A stretch of 64,000 nt of DNA. Origin: Agarivorans albus (GTDB taxonomy: Bacteria; Pseudomonadota; Gammaproteobacteria; Enterobacterales; Celerinatantimonadaceae). A program made the position numbers and the translations under genes. The notes under the pieces are model-generated. The model did not search any database and had not been told where the DNA came from. It worked only from the letters and a program-made list of their open reading frames with translations. This document shows positions 43,688-53,774 of the stretch, piece by piece; within the stretch, counting starts at the first letter, position 1; the number at the start of each line of letters is the position of its first letter. The stretch is taken from NCBI RefSeq assembly GCF_019670105.1, contig NZ_AP023032.1:4224001-4288000 (forward strand). The letters run 5' to 3'.

Positions 43688-45745
43688 TTACTCACCAACA
43701 GCCAAGCGCTCTACCAAGCCCGAGCGCCGCTGGGTTTTATTCCGACATGCAGCACTGATGCTCTCAGCATCGGCATATAAGCTAAAGGTACTTTTTGCGC
43801 GGGTGATTGCGGTATACAACAACTCTCGATTTACCAACGCTTGGGTAGCTGGCGGCAGCAACATACACACCTGTTTAAATTCGCTACCTTGGCTTTTATG
43901 TACCGTCATGGCGTAAACACTTTGGTGAGCAGGCAAGCGACTAGGCAATAGCCAGCGCAAACCATTGGCGGATTCAAAAGCCACCATTAGCTGGCCACTT
44001 TCATCTTGCGCACAAATACCAATATCGCCGTTGTATAGTTGCTGCTCGTGGTCGTTCTGCTCAATCATCACTGGCCTACCGGCATACCACACGCTATCGG
44101 CATGTTTTGGCAGCGTAATAAAACCTTGCTGGTTCAGCCGCTTCTCAATGCGTTGATTAAGCCCTGTCACACCCAAATCACCATTACGAAGTGCAACTAA
44201 AAGCTGAAACTGATGAAACTTGGCAAATACCTGTTCCATCGGCAAAGCTTGGCGCAACGCTTCTAAATAGGGCTGATAAGCCTTAGCACTTTGCTCTAGC
44301 AAATCTTTATAACTGTCTTGATTGAGCGTTTGATAGGGTAAGTCTTCGCGACGTGATTCCAGCAACGCCATGGTTTGTTTAACTTGGCCTTGGTTTACCG
44401 CAGCTGCCAACAAACCGATACCAGAATGAGCATCAAAGCGATAGCTTTTACGCAATAAACACAGCTTATCCGCTATAGGTAAAGGCTGCTTAGCTTGCCA
44501 AGCACTTAAGTTAAAACCGCTACTGGCTTGCAAATTATCTAGCAAAGTTTGGCTGTAACCCTGCTCAATAAAGGCACATAAATCCCCCAGTACTGCCCCC
44601 GCCTCTACCGAGGCCAGTTGGTCCTTATCACCCAACAATATAATTCGCGCCTGTTTTGGCATGGCCGCTAGTAGCTTCACCATTAGTGGCATATCAATCA
44701 TCGACGCTTCATCCACCACCAATAAGTCTAAAGCTAAAGGATTGTCGGCATGATGACGAAACTCCGCCCGCCCAGGTATAACACCTAATAGGCGGTGAAT
44801 AGTTGAAGCTTGTTCAGGGATAGTCGCGATAGTTTGCTCGCTCGCATTAAGCTGCTGTTTTGCGCCGATAATAGATTCACTCAAGCGCGCGGCAGCTTTA
44901 CCGGTTGGTGCAACCAACTGAATGTTTAACGCCGCTTTTCCTGCACTCAGTTGTAAATCTTGTAATAAGGCGAGCAAGCGCGTCACGGTGGTGGTTTTGC
45001 CAGTGCCCGGCCCGCCACTAATCACTAGCCGAGGCTGATAACAAGCTTGCAAGGCTGCCAGCTTCTGCCAATTTATCTTGCTAGCATTAGCAATTTTAGC
45101 GACTAAGCTTTGCAGTTCTGATACTTGTGCAATGCCAGCGAGTTTGCTTAAGAACTCTGCATTATTAAGCAAGTTCGCGTCATTTACATCCAAATATTGC
45201 TGGGCATATAAAGCCATCTGTTGCGCAGAATAAGCGGCTTTAGCCTGTAATAGCATTTGCCAATTAGGGCTAAACAATTGCTCCACTTGCTGTTGTATTT
45301 GAGCTAAGGGGTAATCACGGGTAAGTGAGTGTTCACCAAAGTAATCGGCAATTTGCTGCTCATAGTTCCAATATCGATACAAATATAAGCGCCCATACTG
45401 CATTACCAATGGCTTAGCATCTCTGGATAACTCAGCTTGCATTACTGCCGCTGAAGACCCAAGCTGCACTTGCCAAAATTCAGGCTCAAGCGCGCCTGCA
45501 AGTGGGCAAGCGCCCAATTGTTCACAACGCTTGGCTAGGCTAGGCATATCGATACAAACATGGCCGGCTTGTAATTCATTACTTACCAGCGCGGCTGCCA
45601 CCATCAAAACATCTGCCTGTTCGCTGCTTGCAAACGACTTAGCAAAGTGAAAATCTAAGGCGCTGATTTGTCCCTGCTGTTTTAACTGTTGGAGCCAACC
45701 AGTAATGTTTAGAAGGCTAGTATCATTGGCGAGTAAACTAGTCAT
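43688..45745 (-). CDS. recD: Exodeoxyribonuclease V alpha subunit (5'-3' helicase)
   Basis: The protein is about 685 residues. Superfamily 1B helicase motifs: Walker A ISGGPGTGKTTTVTRLL (about residue 245), LVVDEASMIDMPLM, ILLGDKDQLASVEAGAVLGDL, and C-terminal MTVHKSQGSEF and YTAITRAK. A GGAGG six bases before the ATG at 45745 decides the start, which overlaps recB by 8 bp. It is part of the RecBCD nuclease-helicase that processes double-strand breaks until Chi. Confidence 0.95.
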   Translation of the reverse strand: MTSLLANDTSLLNITGWLQQLKQQGQISALDFHFAKSFASSEQADVLMVAAALVSNELQAGHVCIDMPSLAKRCEQLGACPLAGALEPEFWQVQLGSSAAVMQAELSRDAKPLVMQYGRLYLYRYWNYEQQIADYFGEHSLTRDYPLAQIQQQVEQLFSPNWQMLLQAKAAYSAQQMALYAQQYLDVNDANLLNNAEFLSKLAGIAQVSELQSLVAKIANASKINWQKLAALQACYQPRLVISGGPGTGKTTTVTRLLALLQDLQLSAGKAALNIQLVAPTGKAAARLSESIIGAKQQLNASEQTIATIPEQASTIHRLLGVIPGRAEFRHHADNPLALDLLVVDEASMIDMPLMVKLLAAMPKQARIILLGDKDQLASVEAGAVLGDLCAFIEQGYSQTLLDNLQASSGFNLSAWQAKQPLPIADKLCLLRKSYRFDAHSGIGLLAAAVNQGQVKQTMALLESRREDLPYQTLNQDSYKDLLEQSAKAYQPYLEALRQALPMEQVFAKFHQFQLLVALRNGDLGVTGLNQRIEKRLNQQGFITLPKHADSVWYAGRPVMIEQNDHEQQLYNGDIGICAQDESGQLMVAFESANGLRWLLPSRLPAHQSVYAMTVHKSQGSEFKQVCMLLPPATQALVNRELLYTAITRAKSTFSLYADAESISAACRNKTQRRSGLVERLAVGE

Positions 45746-48700
45746 CATTCGCCTCCACATGATTTAGCTGCACTAATGTTTGATTAAGATCTTGCCCGGC
45801 AAATAGCTGATCAAGGTACTCAATAAATTGCGGATCTGGTCGGCTAAAATACACGCCATTACGCTGCTCACTTTGACCGACTTGGCTAGCTAACTCGCCG
45901 GCCATTCCACGCAAAAATAAGTAATAAACCCCGCCAAAGTGCTGCTCATAGTCGTAGTCAGGTATTCGTTGCCCCAACCAACGGTGTAAAGCCAAACTGT
46001 ACAGCTGATATTGGAAATCGTAGCGATGCTCAACCATAGCATCCATCATTGCCTGTTGTTGGTACTCACTTACTTCTGCACCTAGGTAATTCGACTTGTA
46101 GTCCAATACGTAATAACGACCATCATGTTGATACACTAAATCGATAAAGCCCTTTAACATGCCTTGCACACTGGCAAAATCCAAAGGTTTAGCTTGGCGA
46201 CTTAATGGGTCGAAATATTGAATTAGCTGATTAACTTGATTGGCTTGTAGGTCTGTAATTGGCAAGAAAAACTCCATTTCGACCAAGCGTTGTGCTGGGC
46301 TTAGTTGGCTTAAACTGTAAGCAGCAGTGCTCCCTGCATCATCCAAAGGCGTAGCACACACTTGTTGGAACATATCAGCCAGTGGTGCTAACCATAACAA
46401 CTCGCCTTGGGCGTCCAACTGATTATAACTAGAGGCTTGCAGTAAGGGCGCAATAGCCAGTTGAATACTCGCTAAATCGGCTTGAAAATCTACTTCTTCA
46501 AACAATAAGTGCAAAAAAGTACCCGCCTCTGCGCCACGAGGAAAATCAAAAATAGTCAGCGTTTGCGGCTGTTCAACTTGGCTTGGCTCAGCACTTAAAC
46601 CTTCAGCTTCATCTAGCCATGCCATATCACTACTTGCATCAAAGCCAGCGCCATGACCTTGCTGGCGACTAAGCGCAGAATAACTGGTTAGCCACCAGTT
46701 TCGATTAAGCTGGGTAGTAAATTGCTTAGCAGCAAAAGTTTGCTGCTCTTGGTTTAGTGGGCTATATGGCGCTAGTGTTTGCTCACTCACCGTTTGCCAA
46801 CTCATGCAGGGAAGCTGAGCCAAATTGTCCAAAATAGCGCTAAGTGCGCCAGCAGGTTGTGGCTGATTTTGTTGCAACAAGTAGCCTAGGGCGCTTTGAT
46901 GCACGTCGGTATCACCTTTTTTCGCGTTACCTTTTTTCAAATCTGCCACACCTAAATAACAGCAATACACCGCTCGAGTCACCGCTACATAAAGCAAGCG
47001 CAAATCTTCGGCCAAACGCTCTTGGCTGGCAGCCTCCATAGCTTGCTCACTGCCATTTAAATCGAGAATAAAGCGCTCGCCTTCGTGATAAAGCGCTTCG
47101 CTCGCTTCGCGATAACCCAAAATAAACGGCAACATCACAATCGGATATTCCAAGCCCTTACTTTTGTGAATAGTGACAATTTGCACCAAGTTCGCATCAC
47201 TTTCTAAGCGCAGTTGTTGGTCGTCGGCATTGCCATCGGGCTCGAGTAGTTGTTCGGCAAACCAGCGCATTAACGCAGCTTCACCATCTAACTCGGCGCT
47301 CTGGTTTTGCAGTAGCTCAGCTAAATGCATCAAGTTGGTAAGTAAGCGCTCACCATAATTATCGTTTTGGCTGATCCAGCGTTCGCTAATGCCACGTTGG
47401 CTCATCCAAGAATAAAACATTGCTAGTACGCCTTGTTTATACCAAAGCTGTTGGTACTCGCTGTACTCTTGGGAATAGCGTTGCCAGCTACGCTCGTCGG
47501 TATTTAGCTGGTCCAACTCGCTTAAACCTAAACCTAAGATTTTACAGGCTAAAGCTGCGCGCAGTTTTCGGTCATTATGCGGTTCTTGGCAGGCTAATAA
47601 CTGCAAATAAAATTGATAGGCTTCGGGGCTTTCAAACACACTATCGCGGTTAGATAAGCTGACACTGGCAATGTTTTGTTTAGCCAATGCTGCGGCCACT
47701 TTTTCGCCTTCACGGCGAGTGCGCACTAACACCGCGATATCGCCCGCTTGCACTGTTTTACCGCTATCGCCCAGAGTTGCACGCCCTTGTTGTCCGGCTT
47801 CTAACAAAGCTTGTATTTGCTGTGCACACTGTAAGGCTTGGCCAACAAGATAATCTTCGCCGCGCACAAATTCTGCGTTTTGCTGATACAAAAACTGCAT
47901 GGCTGCCTGTGGCTCGCCGTTTATAACTAAACCACTCAGCTCTGCTTTAGCCGCATTCACTGGGATGAACTCAATGGCATCGTCAAAAATAAATGGCCGC
48001 GAATGGCACTCAAACAACTTATTGCATGCGGTCACCATCGCGCCAGTGGAACGCCAATTGGTTGGCAGATTGTAACGCGCGGTAACCTTGTTGCGCGCTT
48101 GCATATAAGTGAAAATGTCGGCGCCACGAAAGCCATAAATCGCCTGCTTAGGATCACCAATTAGCATTAATGCGGTATCGGGCCTATCAATATACAGCTG
48201 AGAAAAAATCTGATATTGCTGAGGGTCGGTATCTTGGAACTCATCAATCATCGCAACCGGGTAAAGCTCGGCGATTTGCTTGGCTAGAGCCTCTCCCTGA
48301 GGGGTATTTAGCGCCTTGGCCAAACCCGCCAATAAATCATCAAAACTTAACAACTGCTGTTGTTGCTTGAGTTCACTAAAACGCTGACGTATTTGAGGCA
48401 ACAACTGGGCTAACAGCAAATTTTTGATGTTTTGTTCTTCTGCAAACAAGGTTTCTATCGCGTTAAACGCCGGGTGTTGTGGAGGCGTGCCTTTAGCTTT
48501 TACGCCATTGGCTAAATTCTCTGGCGTGAACTTAGCCAAAGCCTCCCGCAATGGTTTGCTTAAAAAGTCACTATCGGTCGCGGCGTCTGCAAATTGGTTA
48601 ATTAAGCCCAACCATTTTTCAACCGAAGCTTTACGAAACTTATTGCCATTTAATGGCGCAGTTGCAATAAGTTCGGCAATTTCTGCCACAGCCGGTTTCC

Positions 48701-49454
48701 AGAGCTGTTTAAAGATATCAATGCGATTAATTTGTTGCGCAAAAAAGCGTTCTAAATCTTGCTCTTGAGGCACACCTTGTAGCTCAAAATGGCTTTGATT
48801 TAGCAAGCCGCCCAGCTCTTGATGTAAGTCATAAGGGCTGGCCCAGCATTGCACTATTCGCCCCACTAAAGGCACCGATAAGGGATAAAAGCGCTGACGC
48901 CAACAGTCTTGCACCGCTTGCAAACGAAGATGAATTTCATTGGTAAGAAACTCCATCTCAAAGGGCAAGCCCGATTCGAAAGCATGTTGCTTCAACATGC
49001 GTTGGCAAAAACCATGAATGGTAAACACCGCCGCCTGGTCCATGTTCTGCTCGGCCAGCAACAAACGTTGCGCCGCCTGCGGGTGGTCGTTAACCTCATC
49101 TAGCAGCTGACTAATAATGAAGTCATCGCTTTGGCCTCGCAAAAAAGCAATCCGTGCTTGATGAATTTTCTCGCGAATTCGCCCTCGCAGCTCCTGCGTA
49201 GCCGCTTCGGTAAAGGTAACCACCAATATCTGCTCAATAGTGAGCGCTACGCGCTCTCCAGCTTGGCTAAAAGCTTGCTCTGGTTGACGATAATGCCCCA
49301 GCAACAAACGCAGCACCAAAGCACCAATGGTGTAGGTTTTACCCGTACCGGCACTGGCTTCAATAAGCCTAGAGCCATTTAAGGGAAAGGTGAAAACATC
49401 TAAGTTATTATTGGTCGTGCTGCTCTGCTGAGTAGCTTGGTTTAGATTAGGCAC
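45738..49454 (-). CDS. recB: Exodeoxyribonuclease V beta subunit (3'-5' helicase and nuclease)
   Basis: The protein is about 1238 residues. Motifs: Walker A IEASAGTGKTYTIGAL (about 35-50), DEFQDTDPQQYQIF, LIGDPKQAIYGFRGADIF, VQIVTIHKSKGLEYPIV and LLYVAVTRA. The C-terminal nuclease has GFIDLVY and VLDYKSNYLG (about residue 1116), the D...DYK catalytic set. GAGGAG seven bases before a GTG at 49454 favours that start over a TTG at 49460; it overlaps the recC end by 8 bp. Confidence 0.96.
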   Translation of the reverse strand: MPNLNQATQQSSTTNNNLDVFTFPLNGSRLIEASAGTGKTYTIGALVLRLLLGHYRQPEQAFSQAGERVALTIEQILVVTFTEAATQELRGRIREKIHQARIAFLRGQSDDFIISQLLDEVNDHPQAAQRLLLAEQNMDQAAVFTIHGFCQRMLKQHAFESGLPFEMEFLTNEIHLRLQAVQDCWRQRFYPLSVPLVGRIVQCWASPYDLHQELGGLLNQSHFELQGVPQEQDLERFFAQQINRIDIFKQLWKPAVAEIAELIATAPLNGNKFRKASVEKWLGLINQFADAATDSDFLSKPLREALAKFTPENLANGVKAKGTPPQHPAFNAIETLFAEEQNIKNLLLAQLLPQIRQRFSELKQQQQLLSFDDLLAGLAKALNTPQGEALAKQIAELYPVAMIDEFQDTDPQQYQIFSQLYIDRPDTALMLIGDPKQAIYGFRGADIFTYMQARNKVTARYNLPTNWRSTGAMVTACNKLFECHSRPFIFDDAIEFIPVNAAKAELSGLVINGEPQAAMQFLYQQNAEFVRGEDYLVGQALQCAQQIQALLEAGQQGRATLGDSGKTVQAGDIAVLVRTRREGEKVAAALAKQNIASVSLSNRDSVFESPEAYQFYLQLLACQEPHNDRKLRAALACKILGLGLSELDQLNTDERSWQRYSQEYSEYQQLWYKQGVLAMFYSWMSQRGISERWISQNDNYGERLLTNLMHLAELLQNQSAELDGEAALMRWFAEQLLEPDGNADDQQLRLESDANLVQIVTIHKSKGLEYPIVMLPFILGYREASEALYHEGERFILDLNGSEQAMEAASQERLAEDLRLLYVAVTRAVYCCYLGVADLKKGNAKKGDTDVHQSALGYLLQQNQPQPAGALSAILDNLAQLPCMSWQTVSEQTLAPYSPLNQEQQTFAAKQFTTQLNRNWWLTSYSALSRQQGHGAGFDASSDMAWLDEAEGLSAEPSQVEQPQTLTIFDFPRGAEAGTFLHLLFEEVDFQADLASIQLAIAPLLQASSYNQLDAQGELLWLAPLADMFQQVCATPLDDAGSTAAYSLSQLSPAQRLVEMEFFLPITDLQANQVNQLIQYFDPLSRQAKPLDFASVQGMLKGFIDLVYQHDGRYYVLDYKSNYLGAEVSEYQQQAMMDAMVEHRYDFQYQLYSLALHRWLGQRIPDYDYEQHFGGVYYLFLRGMAGELASQVGQSEQRNGVYFSRPDPQFIEYLDQLFAGQDLNQTLVQLNHVEANDD

Positions 49455-52400
49455 CAGCAAACTCCTCTAGATGAGCTAACAAAGGGCCAAGCAATGCTTG
49501 AGCACTGGCTTCGAACTGCGGCCAAATGGCTTCTAAATCATTTAGCTGAGCTTGAATATACGGATCTGCGCCTTCTGCCTGAGCAAACGGCCCTCCGTTA
49601 AACTGATTGCGTGCCGCGCGCCTTGCTTTATCTAGATTGGCCTCGCTGTATTCAATACTGCCGGTTTTCTTGTCTTTACATTGGCTTATCCACTGCCAAG
49701 CGCTTTCGATAGGTAGCAATATCGGCTGGTGTAAACCTTGTTGTAAGTGGCTTAGCCAAAGCGCTAAATACTCTTTTGCTTGTTCGGCACTTAATGGCGA
49801 AAGCTGCCAAGCCCCTTTACGACCAAGCACATAAGAGCTAAGCGCTTGCTCTGGCAAACTGGCGTGAAACACTAAGTGCCACAGCCAAGCAGCAAGCAAA
49901 TCTTTACCCCGAATACTGCCCGGTCGATAACTCACTAAACCTTGCCCATATTGGTGCTTTAACCAAGCCGACAAACGACACTGCTGCAAACCATCCTCAA
50001 GCGAATACTCTAGATCTAGCGCTAATTGCTGGCGCTTAACTAGCCCTCCCGCGAGCAAGGGATATAGGGCATCAGCCAAGGGTTCAAGATCTTGCCATTG
50101 CTGCTCAAACGATACCTCTCCAAAACCACCATGTGGCAAGCTACCAGCAGCATGCAATAGCGCAAACTGCTGCTTTTTATCTGCGTTGTTTAGTTGCTGT
50201 TCGAGTAAATATTGCTTCATAGAGAAACCCGCTAACCCTTCTACTAAAAAGGGTTCGGTTTCTTCTAATTGCTCACTTAAGCGCGGAAAACTCACTTTTA
50301 AGCGCCGCTGATAAAAATAAGCGATGGGCGAGCGACTAAAGGCAAGCAACTCGTCCATTTCAATATCTGCTATGTAACCTTCATTGATCAGCGCTTCTTC
50401 TATCGGCTCGGGCGCTTTGCTTTGTTGCTGGGCTGCTACAGCCGGCAGCCAACGCTGCGCATAACTAAACTTATCGCTTTGGCTTTGGCTTTGATAATAC
50501 TCACTCGAGAAGGGTTGCAAGGGATGCTCACAACTAAGGTGCGTTAATAAACGCTTGGCTGATTGATCCACATTTAGTTGTTCATCACCTTGTAGCACGC
50601 AGCTTTGGCCAATGTAATCACATAGCTCAGCCACCAACACCGACGGCGTTTGTTCACTGTTATCTTTGGCACTATGGGCAATATAAGAGACATATAAAGT
50701 ATCTTGGGCGGCCAGCAATGCTTCTAAGAACAAATAGCGGTCGTCATCTCGGCGGCTACGGTCGCCACGTTTGGCGGGGTTTTGTGCCATTAAGTCAAAG
50801 CCCATGCTAGGCACCGAGCGCGGATACTCACTGTCATTCATGCCCAATAAACACACCACCTTAAATGGTATGGCGCGCATTGGCAGTAAGGTACAAAAGT
50901 TAATTTGCCCCGCCAAAAAGCGTTGACTACCACGCTGGGCATTTAGCTGATTGCGACAATAATCCAAAATAAGTTCAGGGCTGATAAGCTCCATAAAACC
51001 GCTACTGCTACATTGCTCTACGAGGGTTTCAAATAGCTTATGCAGGCGTAATTGCTCGGTTTCGTCATCACTATCAAAGCTGTAAATATTGCTGAGAAGA
51101 TCTTGCAAACGCAGTCGCCATTGCTCGGCGTTAACCGCACTCAACAACTGTTGCTCTAGCAACATTAGTTGGTCTATAAAGTCGGCTAACTTGCCCACTG
51201 CTAAGGCAATTTTCCCTTGCACCTCATCATAGGCTAGCACCCCTTGATGTAAACCCGCATCACTGGGCATCGCATAACCCAACAGCATCCTCTTAAGGCC
51301 AAATAGCCAAGAGTGAGTTTCATCTTCTGGGGCCTGCCAGCGGCTGCGGTCACTGCCATCTAGCCCCCAACGCACCCCTGCTTCTCTCACCCATTGGCGC
51401 AGCGACTTAAGTTCGTCTTCTGCCAATTCAAAACGACGCATAATCGCCGGTACTTCCAATAACGCTAAGAGCTCTGCTGCAGACTTACGTTTTTGTGGTA
51501 GCGCCAACAGCTCCAAAAAGCTTAACAAAACTGGATTTTCTTGAGTGGCACTGCGATCTGAAATAGCAAAAGGCAAGCGCGTTTCAGCTCTGGTGCTGCC
51601 AAACACTGCCTGAATCATTGGCCCATAACGATTTACATCGGGCACCATTACAATAATATCGCGGGGGTTTAGTTCTGGGTTTTGCTCAAACATCGCCAGG
51701 AGTTGATCGTGCAATATTTCTAGCTCTCGGCGAGGGCTATGGCAAAGATGCAATTGCACACTGCAATCATCAGGCTCAATCTGGCGCTTGTGCAAACTGT
51801 TGTCAAACTTCTGATAATCAATGGGGTCTTGCAGCTTTAAGATATCGTCTTGAACCATTGCCAATAAACTTGGAGCCTGCTGCTCATTTACATTACTGGC
51901 AAAAATGTCGGTTTCTTGCTTATTTAGCGGGTGCAATAATTCAATGTAATCACGACCTAGCTTGCCCATAGACGCCAATAAGGGATTTCCTACTTGGCTG
52001 ATATCGGGTTGTTGTTTTAGCAGGGTGCTAACGTCTCGAACATCGCCCCAGTATTGCTCTGAAGGATTGGTAAGGAATAGATGAATTTCACAATGTAATG
52101 CTAAGGCGTCTAAGGCTTCAACATAGGCTGGCGGCAAGGCTGATATACCAAAAATAAACACCTGCTCGGGCAAACCTTCAGGCGCGGCACTGGCCACTCG
52201 CAACTGTTCAACAAAGTCGATATATAAGTTGCCCCGGTGATAAGGGGAATCCATAGAGCTTACCGTGTCGTCAACCAAGTCACGCCACAATATCGGTTGC
52301 CAAGGCTGGCTTTCGCTCACCTCGTTTAAGTCATCACCCGCTTCCCATGCACTGGTCCATTCGCTGCGATACACCAAGTATTGGTCGTAAATATCTGCAA

Positions 52401-52806
52401 TTTTTTGTGCCAGTTGCCAAAGCTTACGACTGTCAATGTCCTCACTTTCTTGCTCACCCAACAGATAGTGCTTCAAGGCGTTAAATGCTGGCTCTTGCAA
52501 ACGTTGTGGCAACAAGCGCATTAATCGCCAACTCATGGCTTCTTTATTAAAGGGACTTTGCTCGGGAACATCTTGCAGAACTAAGTGAAACATTTGCCAA
52601 ATAAAGCTAGCAGGCAGCGGAAACGCCACATTTGCCACAATGCCTTGTTGTTCGGCTAGCTGCAATTTTAACCACTGCGCCATGCCAGGGCTTTGTACCA
52701 AGATCTGCTGTTGAGTAAATGGGTTTTCTGGCGCTTGCAAGGCCATCACCTTACTCAATAAAATTTGTAAGGTATCTAAATGATTACTTTGGTAAAGATA
52801 TAACAA
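49447..52806 (-). CDS. recC: Exodeoxyribonuclease V gamma subunit (Chi recognition)
   Basis: The 1119-residue protein is of normal length. It starts LYLYQSNHLDTLQ and has ILVQSPGMAQWLKLQLAEQQGI, FPLPASFIWQMF, YRGNLYIDFV-like and VCLLGMNDSEYPRSVPSMGFDLMA, all typical of RecC. The start codon is TTG: the N-terminus aligns in spirit with Escherichia coli RecC (MLRVYHSN), so no earlier start is needed. A hairpin ends two bases before it. It is first in the recC-recB-recD operon. Confidence 0.95.
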   Translation of the reverse strand: MLYLYQSNHLDTLQILLSKVMALQAPENPFTQQQILVQSPGMAQWLKLQLAEQQGIVANVAFPLPASFIWQMFHLVLQDVPEQSPFNKEAMSWRLMRLLPQRLQEPAFNALKHYLLGEQESEDIDSRKLWQLAQKIADIYDQYLVYRSEWTSAWEAGDDLNEVSESQPWQPILWRDLVDDTVSSMDSPYHRGNLYIDFVEQLRVASAAPEGLPEQVFIFGISALPPAYVEALDALALHCEIHLFLTNPSEQYWGDVRDVSTLLKQQPDISQVGNPLLASMGKLGRDYIELLHPLNKQETDIFASNVNEQQAPSLLAMVQDDILKLQDPIDYQKFDNSLHKRQIEPDDCSVQLHLCHSPRRELEILHDQLLAMFEQNPELNPRDIIVMVPDVNRYGPMIQAVFGSTRAETRLPFAISDRSATQENPVLLSFLELLALPQKRKSAAELLALLEVPAIMRRFELAEDELKSLRQWVREAGVRWGLDGSDRSRWQAPEDETHSWLFGLKRMLLGYAMPSDAGLHQGVLAYDEVQGKIALAVGKLADFIDQLMLLEQQLLSAVNAEQWRLRLQDLLSNIYSFDSDDETEQLRLHKLFETLVEQCSSSGFMELISPELILDYCRNQLNAQRGSQRFLAGQINFCTLLPMRAIPFKVVCLLGMNDSEYPRSVPSMGFDLMAQNPAKRGDRSRRDDDRYLFLEALLAAQDTLYVSYIAHSAKDNSEQTPSVLVAELCDYIGQSCVLQGDEQLNVDQSAKRLLTHLSCEHPLQPFSSEYYQSQSQSDKFSYAQRWLPAVAAQQQSKAPEPIEEALINEGYIADIEMDELLAFSRSPIAYFYQRRLKVSFPRLSEQLEETEPFLVEGLAGFSMKQYLLEQQLNNADKKQQFALLHAAGSLPHGGFGEVSFEQQWQDLEPLADALYPLLAGGLVKRQQLALDLEYSLEDGLQQCRLSAWLKHQYGQGLVSYRPGSIRGKDLLAAWLWHLVFHASLPEQALSSYVLGRKGAWQLSPLSAEQAKEYLALWLSHLQQGLHQPILLPIESAWQWISQCKDKKTGSIEYSEANLDKARRAARNQFNGGPFAQAEGADPYIQAQLNDLEAIWPQFEASAQALLGPLLAHLEEFAGA

Positions 52807-52807
52807 G

Positions 52808-52836
52808 AAGGCTGTTCCCTTGAACGAAGCAGCCTT
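52808..52836 (-). terminator. Hairpin between the secreted-protein gene and recC, abutting the recC start
   Basis: AAGGCTG (52808-52814) pairs with CAGCCTT (52830-52836). It can terminate the upstream gene, and its 3' arm ends two bases before the recC TTG, so it may also affect recC translation. Confidence 0.5.
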
Positions 52837-52916
52837 TATTGTGCCAGAAAAAAACGCTTAAAAAAGTGTTGCTTAAACGATTTTCACTGGATGGCAGCAG
52901 TTAGCTGAACAGCTAG

Positions 52917-53312
52917 CTACTTAGAGAAGATAATGCGACGCAGCGCTGAATAGTCGAAACTGGTGTAACCGCCGTAACCGTTGCGGGCAACAAACATATT
53001 GTCGGCTTCATCACCGCTAGGAAGTTTAAATTTAGCACCGCTATGAGTAACCGCTACGTACTCATTTGAAACATAATAATATTTGTTATCAGCTTGAATA
53101 AACGCCAACTCACTCAGTGGCATAAACAGCGGTTTTCCTTTGCTATCTAAGGCAACAATGCGTTGTTGTAAACTGCCATCGGAGTTTTGGATCTGTAAAT
53201 CTTGCATTTGCATCCATTGCGATTCGCTACCCGACTGTAGCCAAATTCTAACATCCTGCGCATTTGCAGTACCAAACAATAGAGAAATGCCAATCACCAT
53301 CCATTTCATCAT
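52917..53312 (-). CDS. Secreted protein of unknown function (131 aa)
   Basis: A signal peptide (MKWMVIGISLLFGTANA-Q) precedes a mature part of mixed beta-strands with no family I recognise. There are no cysteines in the mature part. The stretch KYYYVSNEYVAVTHSGAKF and the C-terminal SFDYSALRRIIFS suggest a small periplasmic or surface fold. It lies 110 bp upstream of recC on the same strand. It has its own GGAAGGAAAT ribosome site. Confidence 0.65.
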   Translation of the reverse strand: MMKWMVIGISLLFGTANAQDVRIWLQSGSESQWMQMQDLQIQNSDGSLQQRIVALDSKGKPLFMPLSELAFIQADNKYYYVSNEYVAVTHSGAKFKLPSGDEADNMFVARNGYGGYTSFDYSALRRIIFSK

Positions 53313-53334
53313 AGTATTTCCTTCCTTCTTTTGA

Positions 53335-53774
53335 AGCGCGATAAGCTCTTTGCATACGGCTTATTCACGTGCACTTTAAGTAGCAGCTTCACCCTTGTAA
53401 ACGCCTGTTTGACATTTTTTCGGTGAAAGTCATGTTTCTGACCTCACTGCCTTTATTTTTATGTTTTTTTTATTGCTCTAATCAAGCGCTAAGCGGCGCC
53501 CTTCCTAGTGAGCGCTATCTATAACTCTGTGTTTATATCCTATATTATACTTGAAAAACATAAGCTTATGAAAACGTTATCTTCAAGTTATTCTAATAAA
53601 GTGTCAATAATTTGAACACTAACAGCTATACAATTATTGAGCCATTTTGTTGTAGCTAATTGTTTACGCTAAGACAAAATGCCAGCGAAGCCCCGCGAAC
53701 ACTGAGATAATTCGTAATCAGGTGAGTGATTTATTAATCAATAGAGGAAGAGGAAACTCGACAAAATATAAACA
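53335..53774. other. AT-rich intergenic region downstream of comM
   Basis: This is 440 bp with no plausible gene. It contains the palindrome CATAAGCTTATG near 53560 and must hold the promoter of the secreted-protein gene on the minus strand. No tRNA, terminator with a long T run or repeat copy was recognised. Confidence 0.4.
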
